Origin: Flavobacteriaceae bacterium
GTDB lineage: Bacteria > Bacteroidota > Bacteroidia > Flavobacteriales > Flavobacteriaceae
Length of the DNA stretch: 6,269 nt
Reading direction: 5' to 3'
Assembly (NCBI GenBank): GCA_947482805.1
Contig: CANKLK010000120.1
Location: 1 to 6,269 of the forward strand
The position numbers and the translations under genes were made by a program. The notes below the pieces were generated by a model. The model ran no database searches. It was not told where the DNA came from and worked only from the letters and a program-made list of their open reading frames with translations. How positions within the stretch are numbered: the first letter of the stretch is position 1; each line of letters begins with the position of its first letter. Shown piece after piece: positions 5,847-6,269 of this stretch.

Positions 5847-6269
5847 CTACTTCACAATCAAGAATTCTGATCGTCTGTTTAGCGCATGTTGCGCTTCTGT
5901 ACAAGGATTGCAAACTTCTTTTGGTTCCAATTCTCCCATTCCTTTTCCAGAAATTCTACTGGCATCAATTCCTTTAGAGATTATGTATTGAACAGTTGAT
6001 TTTGCTCTTCTGTCTGATAGCTTTAAATTATAGTTATCACTTCCTCTGCTATCGGTGTGTGATTTAGCTAGGATGACCATTTTATCATTATTTTTCATCA
6101 CCTGAACCAATTTGTCTAATTCAAATGCACCTTCTTGAGTGATATTGCTTTTGTCATATTCAAAGTAAATTGGTTTTAATATAATTTCAGTTTCGGTTAC
6201 AATTACTTCTATTGGTTGTAATGCTGCGTCCACTTTGGCTTTAGGCCCTTTGCTTTTAGTTACCGCAAA
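5847..6269 (-). CDS. OmpA-family peptidoglycan-binding protein, C-terminal part, cut by right edge
   Basis: The frame is open from the right edge to the TAG at 5847-5849, showing the last 140 residues. The GTG at 6231-6233 is in frame but is not the likely start, because the frame continues upstream (FAVTKSKGPKAK) without a stop. The visible part is a complete OmpA C-terminal domain: IYFEYDKSNIT (34-44 of the visible part), HTDSRGSDNYN (71-81) and the signature NLKLSDRRAKSTV (81-93). Asp73 and Arg88 are 15 residues apart, as are the diaminopimelate-binding pair of E. coli OmpA, so peptidoglycan binding in the periplasm should be intact. CNPC and LNRRSEFLIVK at the end are typical of Bacteroidota versions, many of which have TPR and PD40 repeats in front. 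Whether that holds here, or whether the gene belongs to a type IX secretion locus, cannot be seen. Confidence 0.93.
   Translation of the reverse strand, partial: FAVTKSKGPKAKVDAALQPIEVIVTETEIILKPIYFEYDKSNITQEGAFELDKLVQVMKNNDKMVILAKSHTDSRGSDNYNLKLSDRRAKSTVQYIISKGIDASRISGKGMGELEPKEVCNPCTEAQHALNRRSEFLIVK

Noticed and set aside
6231..6233. GTG as the start of a 128-aa OmpA-domain protein
   Set aside because: The frame stays open upstream to the window edge, and a 128-aa form would lack a signal peptide; a longer gene cut by the edge is far more likely.
1..6269. CRISPR array, tRNA/rRNA, insertion sequence or attachment site
   Set aside because: No regularly spaced repeats, cloverleaf-type sequence, transposase or terminal inverted repeats were seen on either strand.

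Overview
The window is AT-rich and looks like Bacteroidota, most likely Flavobacterium or a close relative. The evidence is lysine- and phenylalanine-rich signal peptides ending in A-Q, a CarboxypepD_reg-like domain fused to a TonB-dependent receptor, lipoproteins with an acidic SDD/NDD tail after the lipid cysteine, weak or absent Shine-Dalgarno sequences, and -7 boxes of the TAnnTTTG type. Genus is inferred from protein style only, not from a marker gene.

Layout: (1) At the left edge, on the minus strand, is the first 192 codons of a secreted endonuclease/exonuclease/phosphatase (EEP) family protein starting at 578; the rest lies outside the window. (2) Positions 579-719 form a 141-base divergent control region with one candidate -7 box in each direction and two similar AAGTTTTT...ACTT dyads. 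(3) On the plus strand, 720-5566 is a tight three-gene cluster: a 945-aa TonB-dependent outer-membrane receptor, a 201-aa lipoprotein with a choice-of-anchor-J-like domain, and a 460-aa lipoprotein with a DUF5689-like region followed by a second copy of the same anchor-J-like domain. The gaps are 13 and 7 bases, so it is almost certainly one transcript, closed by a strong hairpin terminator at 5580-5620. (4) A convergent gap holds a second terminator at about 5790-5822. (5) On the minus strand at the right edge is the C-terminal 140 residues of an OmpA-family peptidoglycan-binding protein, unrelated to the cluster by orientation.

How the genes may work together: the receptor is an energised outer-membrane importer, both lipoproteins carry the signature that sends Bacteroidota lipoproteins to the cell surface, and the divergent gene encodes an exported phosphoesterase/nuclease-type enzyme. 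No SusD is present. The arrangement is consistent with a SusD-less surface capture, cleavage and import system, with a phosphodiester or nucleic-acid-derived compound as the leading but unproven substrate; the two OB-fold-like halves that can be read in the DUF5689 region fit that idea. The enzyme family, receptor family and lipoprotein class are read from the sequence; the substrate and cooperation are inference.
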